Source: Paraburkholderia fungorum (GTDB taxonomy: Bacteria > Pseudomonadota > Gammaproteobacteria > Burkholderiales > Burkholderiaceae). From it: a stretch of 64,000 bases of DNA. The notes beneath the pieces are model-generated. The model was given only the letters and a program-made list of their open reading frames with translations, did not search any database and was not told where the DNA came from. A program made the position numbers and the translations under genes. Positions 28,011 to 36,835 of this stretch are shown here, piece by piece. The stretch covers positions 1,550,001 to 1,614,000 of the forward strand of contig NZ_FNKP01000001.1 of assembly GCF_900099835.1 (NCBI RefSeq). Direction: 5' to 3'. Each line of letters begins with the position of its first letter. Positions within the stretch are counted from its first letter, which is position 1.

Positions 28011-31000
28011 GTGCCTTTCTTTTTCATCGACCGTCCGGTTTTCGCGTGGATCGTCGCGCTCGCTATTGTCGTGGCGGGTGCGCTCGCGATCCCGCAATTG
28101 CCGGTCGCGCAGTACCCACGGCTTGCGCCGCCGCGCGTCGTCATCACCGCCACCTATCCGGGTGCGTCGACAGAAGTCGTGGATGCGAATGTCGGCAGCA
28201 TCATCGAGGAAAGTCTCGATGGCGCCGACAATATGCTCTATTACGAAACCACCAGCGACAACCTCGGCGATCTGGAAATCGACGCGACGTTCGCCCCTGG
28301 CACGAACCCCGATCTCGCGCTGGTCGACATTCAGAACCGGCTCAAGCAGGTCGAGCCGCGTTTGCCGCAGCAGGTCGTACAGCAGGGCATCAGCGTGTTC
28401 AAGGCGGCCAACACGTTCCTGATGCTGGTCGCACTGACATCGACCGACGGTACGCGTGATTCGGTGCAACTGAGCGACTATCTGAGCCGCTATGTGCTGC
28501 GCGAATTGAAGCGCGCGCCTGGCGTGGGGGCGGCGGAACTGTGGGACGCCGACGAAGCGCTGCGTATCTGGCTCGATCCGATGAAGCTGCGCGAATACGG
28601 ACTAGGCGCAGCCGATGTCAACGCTGCGATTACCGCGCAGAATGCAGCGGTCACGGCGGGTACGTTGGGTGATGCGCCGTTCGTGCCAGGGCAGCAGATC
28701 ACCGCGTCGGTGAGCGTGAAAGGGCAACTGGTCTCGCCGGACGAATTCGGACAGATCGTATTGAAGGCGTTGCCGGATGGCTCGGCCGTGCGTCTGCGCG
28801 ATGTCGCGCGAGTCGAACTGGGGCGGGACAATTACTCGTACTGGTCGCGCCTGAACGGCAAAGCGGCGGCGACGGTCGGTATTCAACTGGGGCCGCGCGG
28901 CAATGCGCTCGAAACTTCCAATGCAATTCGTGCGAGGCTCGCGGAATTGTCTAAAGGATTGCCGTCCGGCGTCGCAGTCGAAATTCCTTTCGACAATGCG
29001 CATTTCGTGCAGATTGCCATTCGCGAAGTACTCGTCACGCTTGCCGAGGCAGTCGTGCTGGTGTTCTTCGTGATGTGGCTGTTTCTGCGCGATTTACGCT
29101 ATACGCTGGTGCCCACTGTTGTGATTCCCGTCACGCTGATGGGCGCGTTTCTAGCGATGTACATATGCGATCTGTCGATCAATGTGTTCACGATGTTCGG
29201 ACTCGTGCTGGCAATCGGCATTCTCGTCGATGACGCGATCGTGGTCGTGGAGAGCGTGCATCGTGTCATGGAAGAAGAGGGCCTGCCCCCGCGCGAAGCG
29301 ACGCGCAAGGCGATGTCGCAGATCGGTGGTGCGATTGTCGGTGTGACGGCTGTGCTGACGGCCGTGTTCGTGCCGATGGCATTTTTTCCCGGCGGAGTCG
29401 GCGGAATTTATCGCCAGTTCGCGGTGTCGATGATCGCGTCGATGCTGGTGTCGTCGTTTCTGGCTTTGTCGTTGACGCCCGCGTTGTGCGCGAATCTGCT
29501 CAGGCCGCACACGCGCCCGGTCGGTCAGCGCGATGCGCGTCGCGGGTTGCCCGGTTTCGCCGCGCGCGCCGCAAGCCGTTTTACGGCGGGCTTCGACCGC
29601 ACCGCACGCGGCTATCGCGAACTGACTGCGCGCACGCTGCGTCGCATCGGCCCTATGTTCGCCGTCTATGCGGTGCTGGTCGTCGTATGCGGGCTGCTCT
29701 ACTGGCGCATGCCCGGCGGCTTTCTACCGAGCGAGGACGAAGGCCAGTTGCAGGTGATGGTGCAATTGCCCGCTGGCGCGACGCAGGCGCGCACGTTGGC
29801 GGTGGTGCAGCGGATGGAAAAGATCCTGCATGACGAGCCCGCCATCGCGAACGTCACGAGTGTGATCGGGTGGAGTTTTGCCGGCAGCGGTCAGAACGTC
29901 GCGATGGGCTTTGTCGAACTGAAAGACTGGAGCCAGCGCGATACCGACGCGCTCACGTTGCGCGACCGTCTCAACGACAGCTTCAGCAAAATTCTGGACG
30001 GCGACGTCGAGGCGCAATTGCCGCCATCAGTGCCCGGTATCGGGCATTCGGATGGCTTCGTGTTTCGTCTCGAAGATCGCGGCGGTGTCGGACTCGCTGC
30101 GCTGAAGGCCGCGCGTGAACAACTGTTTGCGCAAGCGAAGGCGAGTCCGGTATTGACCTCGGTGCATTCCGAAGATCTGCCGGACGCGCCGCGCGTCGAA
30201 CTCTCGATAGACCGCGCTAAAGCGTACGCATTCGGCGTACCGTTCGACCGTATTGCGGAAATATTGAGCAGCACGTTCGGCTCGACCTATATCGACGATT
30301 TTCCGACCGGCGGCCGCATGCGCCGCGTGATGATCGCAGCCGATGCCGACACACGTATGACAGAAAACGACCTGCTGGCGCTCGCCGTGCCCAACGCGAG
30401 CGGCGGCATGGTGCCGTTATCGGCGATTGCAGCAAGCCATTGGTCGATCGGTCCGGTCATGCTGACGCGCTACAACGGCTATCCGTCACTCGACGTGAGC
30501 GGTCGCGCTGCGCCCGGCCACAGTTCCGGCGCGGCGATGGCGGAGATGGAGCGGCTCGCCGCTTCGTTGCCGGTCGGCGTGAGTTACGACTGGGTGGATG
30601 CCGCGCGCGAAGAAACCGCTGCTGCACGGCTTACGCCACTGTTGATCGGCTTGTCGCTGCTGGCCGTATTCATGGCGCTGGCTGCGCTATACGAGAGCTG
30701 GACGATCCCGTTTGCGGTGTTGACGGTTGTGCCGCTCGGCGTGATCGGCGCGGTCGTGGCGATGTTGTTGCGAGGCATGCCGAACGACGTGTACTTCAAG
30801 GTCGGCATGATTACCGTGATCGGCCTCGCGGCAAAGAACGCGATTCTGATCGTCCAATTCGCGCGCGATCTCTATCGGCGCGGCATGCCTTTATCGCGCG
30901 CTGTCACTGAAGCAGCGGGGGCGCGTTTCCGGCCGATCGTGATGACGTCAGCCGCTTTTCTGCTCGGCGTCGTGCCGCTGGTGGTATCCAGCGGAGCGGG

Positions 31001-31217
31001 CGCGGAAAGCCGTCGTTCGATTGGTACAGGCGTGGTCGGCGGGGTGCTCGCGGCAACGTTGTTCGGACTGGTGTTTGCACCGGCTGCGTTTTACACGGTC
31101 GCCTCGTTGACGCACGGCAGGCGACGGCTGGCGGAATTGCGCCGCAAGCGTGCACAACGGCATACGCGTCACAGTGAAACCCAATCCGGTTCGCTCGACA
31201 AATCATCACTGACGTAA
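28011..31217 (+). CDS. RND efflux permease, HAE1 (AcrB) type, without linked adaptor
   Basis: 1068 residues from GTG 28011, where homology starts (PFFFIDRPVFAWIVA); the longer open frame from 27846 runs over the GNAT gene and is rejected. Twelve-helix RND layout with two large periplasmic loops. The proton-relay acids are in GILVDDAIVVVESVHRVMEE, and GLAAKNAILIVQFARDLY marks helix 10. HAE1 pumps export amphiphilic drugs and need a membrane-fusion and an outer-membrane protein, neither of which is next to this gene. It sits 13 bp after the second GNAT gene and may export acetylated products or the imported compound. Confidence 0.93.
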   Translation: MPFFFIDRPVFAWIVALAIVVAGALAIPQLPVAQYPRLAPPRVVITATYPGASTEVVDANVGSIIEESLDGADNMLYYETTSDNLGDLEIDATFAPGTNPDLALVDIQNRLKQVEPRLPQQVVQQGISVFKAANTFLMLVALTSTDGTRDSVQLSDYLSRYVLRELKRAPGVGAAELWDADEALRIWLDPMKLREYGLGAADVNAAITAQNAAVTAGTLGDAPFVPGQQITASVSVKGQLVSPDEFGQIVLKALPDGSAVRLRDVARVELGRDNYSYWSRLNGKAAATVGIQLGPRGNALETSNAIRARLAELSKGLPSGVAVEIPFDNAHFVQIAIREVLVTLAEAVVLVFFVMWLFLRDLRYTLVPTVVIPVTLMGAFLAMYICDLSINVFTMFGLVLAIGILVDDAIVVVESVHRVMEEEGLPPREATRKAMSQIGGAIVGVTAVLTAVFVPMAFFPGGVGGIYRQFAVSMIASMLVSSFLALSLTPALCANLLRPHTRPVGQRDARRGLPGFAARAASRFTAGFDRTARGYRELTARTLRRIGPMFAVYAVLVVVCGLLYWRMPGGFLPSEDEGQLQVMVQLPAGATQARTLAVVQRMEKILHDEPAIANVTSVIGWSFAGSGQNVAMGFVELKDWSQRDTDALTLRDRLNDSFSKILDGDVEAQLPPSVPGIGHSDGFVFRLEDRGGVGLAALKAAREQLFAQAKASPVLTSVHSEDLPDAPRVELSIDRAKAYAFGVPFDRIAEILSSTFGSTYIDDFPTGGRMRRVMIAADADTRMTENDLLALAVPNASGGMVPLSAIAASHWSIGPVMLTRYNGYPSLDVSGRAAPGHSSGAAMAEMERLAASLPVGVSYDWVDAAREETAAARLTPLLIGLSLLAVFMALAALYESWTIPFAVLTVVPLGVIGAVVAMLLRGMPNDVYFKVGMITVIGLAAKNAILIVQFARDLYRRGMPLSRAVTEAAGARFRPIVMTSAAFLLGVVPLVVSSGAGAESRRSIGTGVVGGVLAATLFGLVFAPAAFYTVASLTHGRRRLAELRRKRAQRHTRHSETQSGSLDKSSLT

Positions 31218-31274
31218 CGCGTTTTCTCGCGTTTATGTGCAATCGGGGCACGCAGGTATCGCGCTGTTCGCAGC

Positions 31275-31299
31275 GTCGGCGCACCGATAGCGCGCCGAC
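31275..31299. terminator. Hairpin between convergent genes, possible weak bidirectional terminator
   Basis: GTCGGCGC and GCGCCGAC pair perfectly (8 bp, 9-nt loop) in the 96-bp gap between the RND gene and the DUF4148 gene, which converge. No T-tract follows on either strand. Confidence 0.4.
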
Positions 31300-31313
31300 C
31301 GTCAACACGAAGT

Positions 31314-31670
31314 TCAACCGGCCGGCTGAGTGGCGGCGGGAACCGGTGCGACGCCGCCTGAGGTAGGCGCGGCGCTGGCCGACACGTGAGCTTGCGCGGG
31401 CAAACAGTCCGCGCGATATTCGACCTGCAATTTCTGCTCAGCCTTTTCCAGATCGTTCGGATAATCGGCGTCATCGCCATTGCTGGGCTGATAGCCAACC
31501 GATTCGAGTTCTCCGAGTTCGCGCATCAACTGCTTGTGCGTAACTTCGCCTTTCATCTGTTTGAACGGGTAATCGTTGCATTGTTTTTGCGTGAGACCGG
31601 GCGCGGCCATCGCGGAAGCGCTGCCGATCAGAAGAAGAGTAGTGAGCAAGGTTTTCGTTGCGAGCTTCAT
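31314..31670 (-). CDS. Secreted DUF4148-domain protein
   Basis: 118 residues with a signal peptide (MKLATKTLLTTLLLIGSASA, cleavage near AMA-APG). The mature part has the DUF4148 pattern: a Lys/Glu-rich helix (THKQLMRELGELESVGYQP) and a 'YPNDLEKAEQKL' segment. Two Cys residues (C32, C89) could form a disulfide. The tail is Ala/Pro-rich. DUF4148 proteins are small exported proteins expanded in Burkholderiaceae, with no known activity. A start at 31670 is preceded by GGATGGA. Confidence 0.85.
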   Translation of the reverse strand: MKLATKTLLTTLLLIGSASAMAAPGLTQKQCNDYPFKQMKGEVTHKQLMRELGELESVGYQPSNGDDADYPNDLEKAEQKLQVEYRADCLPAQAHVSASAAPTSGGVAPVPAATQPAG

Positions 31671-32053
31671 TTTTTTCCATCCACGAGAAGGTTCGAATCG
31701 GACCGCGAATAAAACGGCGGGCTGAACGGAAGGCTAGTGGAGGTGGTCTACCGAACCAGCGTCGGCAGAATGAAATTTGTTTTATCGTTGCGCGAGTTCG
31801 TTTCGAAGGCCTTTCTGCTGACTTTCCGCGGCCGTTTTGCGAACTTAAATTATTCTTCATGAAACGGACGTTCATCCGCTACGAGGCCCGGCGTAGCCTG
31901 CATTCCAGCACTGTGGCAAAGCGTCGGCATCCGCCGAAACGCACGTCCGTGCACTGAACGCGCTAGCCGAATATGGCATCATGTCCTTCTACTGATAACC
32001 GGTCGCGTCCGTCGCTTGCATCGGTAGAGCGGGCCGCGGCGCATGCAATGATC
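31671..32053. other. Divergent intergenic region
   Basis: 383 bp between the leftward DUF4148 gene and the rightward response regulator; it must hold both promoters. No reliable ORF, terminator or operator was recognised. Confidence 0.4.
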
Positions 32054-32731
32054 ATGTCGCGAGTATTGACGATCGAAGATGATGAAATTACCGCGAATGA
32101 AATTGTCGGTGAACTGAAAAGCCGCGGCTTCACCGTGGATTGGGTGGCGAACGGCCGCGACGGCATGGCTCGCGCAATCAGCGAAGACTACGACGTCATT
32201 ACGCTCGACCGTATGCTGCCCGGCGTCGACGGCCTCACGATTCTAACCACCATGCGCAGCATCGGCATTCAAACGCCTGTGTTGATGCTCAGCGCGCTAG
32301 GCGATGTCGACGAACGCGTACGCGGTCTGCGAGCAGGCGGCGACGATTATCTGACCAAGCCGTTCGACCCCGAAGAAATGACCGCGCGGCTCGAAGTTCT
32401 GCTGCGCCGCAGCCAGACGCCGGCTGCGCAGCTCGAAACCCATTTGCGGGTCGGGCCTCTCGAACTCGATCTGATTTCGCGCAAGGTTCAGCGTGACGGC
32501 GAAGAGATCGTGCTGCTGCCCACCGAGTACCGCGTGCTCGAATTCATGATGCGTCATGCTGGGCAAACCATTACTCGCACCATGCTGTTCGAAGCGGTGT
32601 GGGGTTATCACTTCGATCCGGGCACCAATCTGATCGACGTGCATATGGGCCGCTTGCGCAAAAAGATCGACCCTGCCGGTGTGACGCCGATGATCCAGAC
32701 CGTACGGGGTTCGGGCTATATCCTCGCATGA
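32054..32731 (+). CDS. OmpR/PhoB-family response regulator
   Basis: 225 residues from ATG 32054 (a second ATG at 32048 is two codons upstream). The receiver begins MSRVLTIEDDE with the acidic pair and has the phospho-acceptor Asp52 in ITLDRMLPGVDG and the Lys of YLTKPF. The winged-helix domain ends with the usual VHMGRLRKKID and VRGSGYIL. The stop overlaps the start of the sensor kinase (ATGA), so the two form a standard pair. It is strikingly similar to the regulator at 44735-45409. Targets are unknown; nearby porin or RND genes are possible. Confidence 0.93.
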   Translation: MSRVLTIEDDEITANEIVGELKSRGFTVDWVANGRDGMARAISEDYDVITLDRMLPGVDGLTILTTMRSIGIQTPVLMLSALGDVDERVRGLRAGGDDYLTKPFDPEEMTARLEVLLRRSQTPAAQLETHLRVGPLELDLISRKVQRDGEEIVLLPTEYRVLEFMMRHAGQTITRTMLFEAVWGYHFDPGTNLIDVHMGRLRKKIDPAGVTPMIQTVRGSGYILA

Positions 32732-34140
32732 GCGATATTCTGATGGACACAACTTTGCCCGCTCAATCCGCGCTCGGGCAGCGCTGGCATTCGACCACGT
32801 TCCGGCTGCTCGCCATTTACGCGGTCATTTTTTCGCTTTCCGTGATGGTGCTGCTGGGCGTGATCGGCTGGGCCGTGACCGGCGACATGGAACGCGAATT
32901 CGATGTGGTGATGGACTGGCAACTGATCTACTTCGACTCGCTGCCCGACGCCGACCTCGCCGATGCGATTCACCGCCGCATCGAACACGAGCGGATGCAC
33001 TCGAATTACTACGGTTTGTTCGGACCTGACGGCCGTTTGCTCGCAGGCGACGTGCTCGCCTATCCGCCGAAACTGCCGACCAATCGCACGGGCAAGACGC
33101 TCGATCTCACGCTGTCGATGGGGCACGACGAAGCGCCGCCACGGGTGCGCGCAATGGCCGAGCAGCGCAAGGACGGCTCGACCCTCGTGATCGCGCGCGA
33201 CCTCACGCACGTGCTGCGGATTCGCGCGACCATCATCAAGGCGCTGGTGGGCGGCGGCATTCTGTGCCTGCTGGCGGGCGCGGCGGGCGGCCTCGCGCTG
33301 AGCGTGCGTCAGATGCGTCGGCTGAAGGCGATCCGGCATGTCACGCAGCGTATTGCGCAGGGCGATCTCGCGCAGCGCCTGCCGATTGGCGGGCGCGACG
33401 AAGTGGATATGCTCGCGCATCTGGTGAACCATATGCTGGCCGAAGTCGAACGTCTGATGAACGAAGTAAAGGGCGCATGCGACGGCATCGCGCACGATCT
33501 GCGCACGCCGTTGGCCCACGTTCGCACGTTGCTCGCGCACGCGGCGGAGCGCACCGAGTCGCATGACGACGCCGAGTTAGCCGGGCTGGTGGACCGCGCA
33601 CGCACCGAAACCGACGCACTGCTCGACCGCTTTCGCGCGATGCTGCGCATTTCCGAAATTGGCACTTTGCAACGACGCGGCGGCTTCAGCGAAATGCAAT
33701 TGCAAACGCTGGTTCAGGAGGTGGGCGAGCTTTACGAGCCGCTCGCGGAGAGCCGTTCTATCCAGCTTTCGGTGCACACTCAGGCGGTGGATGCAATTCA
33801 TGGCGACCGTGCATTGCTATTCGAAGCACTGAGTAATCTCGTGGACAACGCGATCAAGTTCACGCCTGAAGGTGGAGTCGTACGCATGGAATTGCGTCAA
33901 ACGCCGGCAGGTCCGCAAGTGGATATTGTCGACAATGGTCCGGGCATTGCCGCCGACGAACGTGATGCGGTATTGCAACGCTTTTATCGCGGCGAAACGA
34001 CCCGACATCTGGCCGGCTCGGGACTGGGCCTCAGCATTGTTTCTGCAGTGATGCGAGTACACGATTTCACGATGAAGATCGGCAATGCGCAACCGGGCGC
34101 GAGAATTTCCATCGAATGCTGGTCGAGGACGCTTGCGTGA
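32728..34140 (+). CDS. Sensor histidine kinase partner of the upstream regulator
   Basis: 470 residues from ATG 32728, overlapping the regulator stop. Two membrane helices (about 28-52 and 172-192) flank a periplasmic sensor of about 120 residues. A HAMP linker follows (MRRLKAIRHVTQRIAQGD). The DHp helix carries the phospho-acceptor His256 in GIAHDLRTPLAHV. The ATPase domain has N (LVDNAIKFT), G1 (DNGPGIAADE) and G2 (GSGLGLSIV) boxes. The signal sensed is unknown; the sensor domain resembles those of PmrB/QseC-like kinases only in layout. Confidence 0.92.
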   Translation: MSDILMDTTLPAQSALGQRWHSTTFRLLAIYAVIFSLSVMVLLGVIGWAVTGDMEREFDVVMDWQLIYFDSLPDADLADAIHRRIEHERMHSNYYGLFGPDGRLLAGDVLAYPPKLPTNRTGKTLDLTLSMGHDEAPPRVRAMAEQRKDGSTLVIARDLTHVLRIRATIIKALVGGGILCLLAGAAGGLALSVRQMRRLKAIRHVTQRIAQGDLAQRLPIGGRDEVDMLAHLVNHMLAEVERLMNEVKGACDGIAHDLRTPLAHVRTLLAHAAERTESHDDAELAGLVDRARTETDALLDRFRAMLRISEIGTLQRRGGFSEMQLQTLVQEVGELYEPLAESRSIQLSVHTQAVDAIHGDRALLFEALSNLVDNAIKFTPEGGVVRMELRQTPAGPQVDIVDNGPGIAADERDAVLQRFYRGETTRHLAGSGLGLSIVSAVMRVHDFTMKIGNAQPGARISIECWSRTLA

Positions 34141-34178
34141 CCCTTTGCTTATTTTTCCCTGTCATTGGCAGATGCTGA

Positions 34179-34883
34179 ATGCGCGTTTTATTCGTAGGTC
34201 CTTCTCACCCGGAGGCCGCTTGGCTTTTCAAGGCGCTTCAGGAGAGCGCACATAGTTTGCAACGGGCCGACGATCTGCGTGACGGCGTTTTTCTCGCCAC
34301 GCAGGAGGCCTTCGATGCAATCGTGCTGATGGTTCTCGACATTGGCCTTTATCCATCGTTGCTGACGTTTCTCGGCGAGTTTTCGTCGGCAGGTAATGGT
34401 GCATCGATCATTGCGGTGCTCGGCACCGCCACCGCCCAGGATCGCACCCGTGTTTTGCGGGCCGGCGCGGATGCCTGCTTCGGTCAGCCTTATTCGTTTA
34501 TTGAAATGCATGAACGTCTGCAGGCTTTGAGGCGGACGAGCGGCGCTCGCGCGGTCGCGGCGAGTTCGGTTCCTGCATCGATTCCCGCCGCATTCGGCAG
34601 TCCCTCTCTCGACGCGGCTACCCGGGAACTGGTTTTTGGCATGCACCGGCTTGCGGTGACGCGGCGTGAATTTCTTTTGCTCGAATGCTTATTCCGGCAG
34701 GTGAACGCGCCAGTCGCACGAGATCAACTGATTCGCTATGCGTGGCCGGAAAAGGAAGATGTCGATCCATCCAGCGTCAATCTGGTGGTGTCACGGTTAA
34801 GAAGAAAGCTGACCGATGAAGTGCCTCAGGTCAGGATCGAAACAGTAAGCCGGTTTGGCTACCAGGTGTCCATCGATTCCTGA
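34179..34883 (+). CDS. OmpR-like transcription factor with degenerate receiver domain
   Basis: 234 residues. The C-terminal winged-helix domain is intact (LAVTRREFLLLECLFRQVN, then VNLVVSRLRRKL and TVSRFGYQVSI). The N-terminal receiver-like domain lacks the phosphorylation set: no acidic pair at the start (VGPSHPEA), Met in place of the acceptor Asp (AIVLMVLDIG), and Gln instead of Lys (CFGQPYS). It therefore is unlikely to be switched by phosphate and may respond by dimerisation or ligand. It lies 38 bp after the histidine kinase gene on the same strand and may be part of that operon, giving the locus a second, phosphate-independent regulator. Confidence 0.85.
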   Translation: MRVLFVGPSHPEAAWLFKALQESAHSLQRADDLRDGVFLATQEAFDAIVLMVLDIGLYPSLLTFLGEFSSAGNGASIIAVLGTATAQDRTRVLRAGADACFGQPYSFIEMHERLQALRRTSGARAVAASSVPASIPAAFGSPSLDAATRELVFGMHRLAVTRREFLLLECLFRQVNAPVARDQLIRYAWPEKEDVDPSSVNLVVSRLRRKLTDEVPQVRIETVSRFGYQVSIDS

Positions 34884-35183
34884 ATTCTAGCTTCGCTCTC
34901 GCAGTACCCAATCCACCTTTCCTTATTTACTCCACTTGCAACCGTTCCGCGTCGCGAGTGGAGTGAATTCGTCCGTTCATTTCAATCTTCGTTTGCATGA
35001 TGCAAAGGTGCTCATGCGGGTTGGGTCAATGATCGATTCATGAAAATGCAACGCGTCGATTGAAACTCAGTCTTGCAGATGCAGTGCTTTCTGACCTCGA
35101 TATATTCGTCGCGTGGTCACATTCAATGAAATGAAAACGACCCTACTGTTATCAGTCATCCTTAATTAAACGAAAGGTATTGC
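34884..35183 (+). other. Intergenic region with hairpin before the first porin
   Basis: 300 bp. ACTCCACTTGC (34929-34939) pairs with GCGAGTGGAGT (34954-34964), with one G-T pair, about 45 bp after the regulator stop. It could be a terminator but lacks a T-tract. AAAGG lies before the porin start. No gene is seen. Confidence 0.4.
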
Positions 35184-36299
35184 ATGAACCGGAAGATGAA
35201 ATGGACGCACATGGTCGGGGCACTGCTGTGTGTCGGCGTTGCAGGCACGGCGCACGCGCAAAGCAGCGTCACGCTGTACGGGCTTCTCGATACGGGGATC
35301 GATTTCGCCAATAACGTGGACGGCGGCCATCTTTATCAAATGGCGAGCGGAGTGAGCGCAGGGAGCCGCTGGGGCGTGAGAGGCAAGGAAGATCTGGGCG
35401 GTGGTCTGTCGGCGATATTCGATCTCGAAAGCGGCTTCAATTCGACCAATGGCAGCCTCGGCAGCGGTCTCGCGTTCTCGCGTAACGCGTATGTGGGGCT
35501 GGCCAGTCAGACGGCCGGTACGCTGACGCTCGGGCGGCAATGGGACCCGCTTGTCGATCTGATCGAGCCGTTCTCGCTGAACGACAGCTACGGCGGCTGG
35601 TACTTCTCGCATCCGAATGACATGGATAACCTCGACAACGGCTTCGCGATCAGCAACGCGGTGAAGTACACGAGTCCGACGATTGGCGGCTTTACAGGCG
35701 AGGCGCTCTATTCATTCGGCGGACAGGCGGGGCAATTCTCGAACAACTCGGCTTATAGCGCGGCGGCGTCGTACACCAATGGTCCGTTCTCGATGGGTGC
35801 GGGCTATTTGCGCGTCAACGATCCTGAGGAATCGATCCAGAGTTATCAGAACGGCACGGGCTTTACTAATGCGGTATATGGCGACTATCTCGCCAATGCG
35901 CGAAGTCAGGGCATCTTCGCGGCGGGGGCGTCGTATTCGATCGGCAAGTTCAAGGTGATGGGCAATTTCACCAACGTGAACTTCCAGCAGGGCAATGACG
36001 GTCAGGACGTCAAGTTCCAGAACTACGAAATAGCCGGTACGTTCCAGGCAACCAGCCAGTTGAACCTGGCAGCGGGCTATACCTACACCGATGGCCGCAA
36101 CCACGCGACAAATCAGGAGCCGAAGTATCAGCAGCTCAATCTGAGCGCGGAGTACGAGTTGTCCAAGCGGACCGCCGTCTATGCGCTAGCGGCATTGCAA
36201 CGGGCCAGCGGTGGTGCTGTCGCGCAGATTGCGGGTTTCGATCCGTCGACCACGGGTGAGCAGGTGGTTGGCCGGGTCGGTATTCGCCACTCGTTCTAA
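35184..36299 (+). CDS. Gram-negative general porin (Burkholderia OpcP/OmpC type)
   Basis: 371 residues with a signal peptide (cleavage AHA-QSS) and the standard start SSVTLYGLLDTGIDF. RWGVRGKEDLGGGLSAIFDLESGF marks early strands, and GRQWDPLVDL marks the region entering the constriction loop. The barrel ends IRHSF with the terminal Phe needed for BAM assembly. Sixteen-strand trimeric diffusion pore for small hydrophilic solutes. A strong hairpin terminator lies 19 bp after the stop. Confidence 0.95.
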   Translation: MNRKMKWTHMVGALLCVGVAGTAHAQSSVTLYGLLDTGIDFANNVDGGHLYQMASGVSAGSRWGVRGKEDLGGGLSAIFDLESGFNSTNGSLGSGLAFSRNAYVGLASQTAGTLTLGRQWDPLVDLIEPFSLNDSYGGWYFSHPNDMDNLDNGFAISNAVKYTSPTIGGFTGEALYSFGGQAGQFSNNSAYSAAASYTNGPFSMGAGYLRVNDPEESIQSYQNGTGFTNAVYGDYLANARSQGIFAAGASYSIGKFKVMGNFTNVNFQQGNDGQDVKFQNYEIAGTFQATSQLNLAAGYTYTDGRNHATNQEPKYQQLNLSAEYELSKRTAVYALAALQRASGGAVAQIAGFDPSTTGEQVVGRVGIRHSF

Positions 36300-36317
36300 C
36301 GCGTCGGTACCAACAAA

Positions 36318-36353
36318 AAGAGCGCGTTACCCGATGGGTAACGCGCTCTTTTC
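36318..36353. terminator. Bidirectional rho-independent terminator
   Basis: A perfect 15-bp stem (36318-36332 with 36336-36350) closes a 3-nt GAT loop. It is followed by TTCT on the plus strand and by TTTGTT on the minus strand. It ends both the porin transcript and the convergent small-lipoprotein transcript. Confidence 0.92.
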
Positions 36354-36355
36354 TA

Positions 36356-36514
36356 TTACGAGCCAAAGTAGGTGTTGCAGAAACTCACCGGGCCGACGCA
36401 ACTGTTGGCGGCGGTACTGGAGGGTGTTGTCGCACAGCCGGATAACAGGAATCCGGCTGCGACAGCAACAACGGCGAAACGGGCGGATCGTTTGATCGCG
36501 GTGCGAAAAGTCAT
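36356..36514 (-). CDS. Small lipoprotein (52 residues)
   Basis: An ORF of 53 codons from ATG 36514 to TAA 36356-36358. A basic N-terminus (MTFRTAIKRSARF) leads to a hydrophobic stretch and the lipobox LLSGC, with Cys at about residue 27. The short mature tail is Thr/Ser/Ala-rich with two more Cys (SCVGPVSFCNTYFG) that could pair. No good Shine-Dalgarno is visible, which lowers confidence. It converges with the porin and shares its terminator. Function unknown; a small envelope lipoprotein is the only supported call. Confidence 0.65.
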   Translation of the reverse strand: MTFRTAIKRSARFAVVAVAAGFLLSGCATTPSSTAANSCVGPVSFCNTYFGS

Positions 36515-36556
36515 TGATATCGTGGTGAAAAAATAGCGGGCGGCCGCCCAAACACG

Positions 36557-36835
36557 TTAGTGCGCGTAGACAGTCGAATTCAGATAGGCAAGCTGACCGT
36601 CCTTCTCCGCATGCACCAGTTCCCGATAAACCTGGGCGCGCGTCTTTTCAACAACCGGTTGACCGTATGGAGCCACCCACGTTCCGGTAGCGCCGACCGA
36701 AGGCGTCGTATTCGCGGCAACCTGCATCGATGGCGCTGCGTTCTGCTGCATGGCGGGTGCCGTGGTCGATTGGGCAAAAGCGGAAGCAGTTGCGGTAACG
36801 CCGATAAATGCGATGGCAAGGGTCAGGGATTTCAT
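36557..36835 (-). CDS. Small secreted DUF4148-like protein
   Basis: 92 residues from ATG 36835, chosen because GAGGAAT lies just upstream and the protein then starts with a clean signal peptide (MKSLTLAIAFIGVTATASAFA, cleavage near AFA-QST; quoted to one short stretch). An upstream in-frame ATG would add an unlikely leader. The mature part has the DUF4148 tail: RAQVYRELVHAEKDGQLAYL. Probably periplasmic. Function unknown. Confidence 0.8.
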   Translation of the reverse strand: MKSLTLAIAFIGVTATASAFAQSTTAPAMQQNAAPSMQVAANTTPSVGATGTWVAPYGQPVVEKTRAQVYRELVHAEKDGQLAYLNSTVYAH

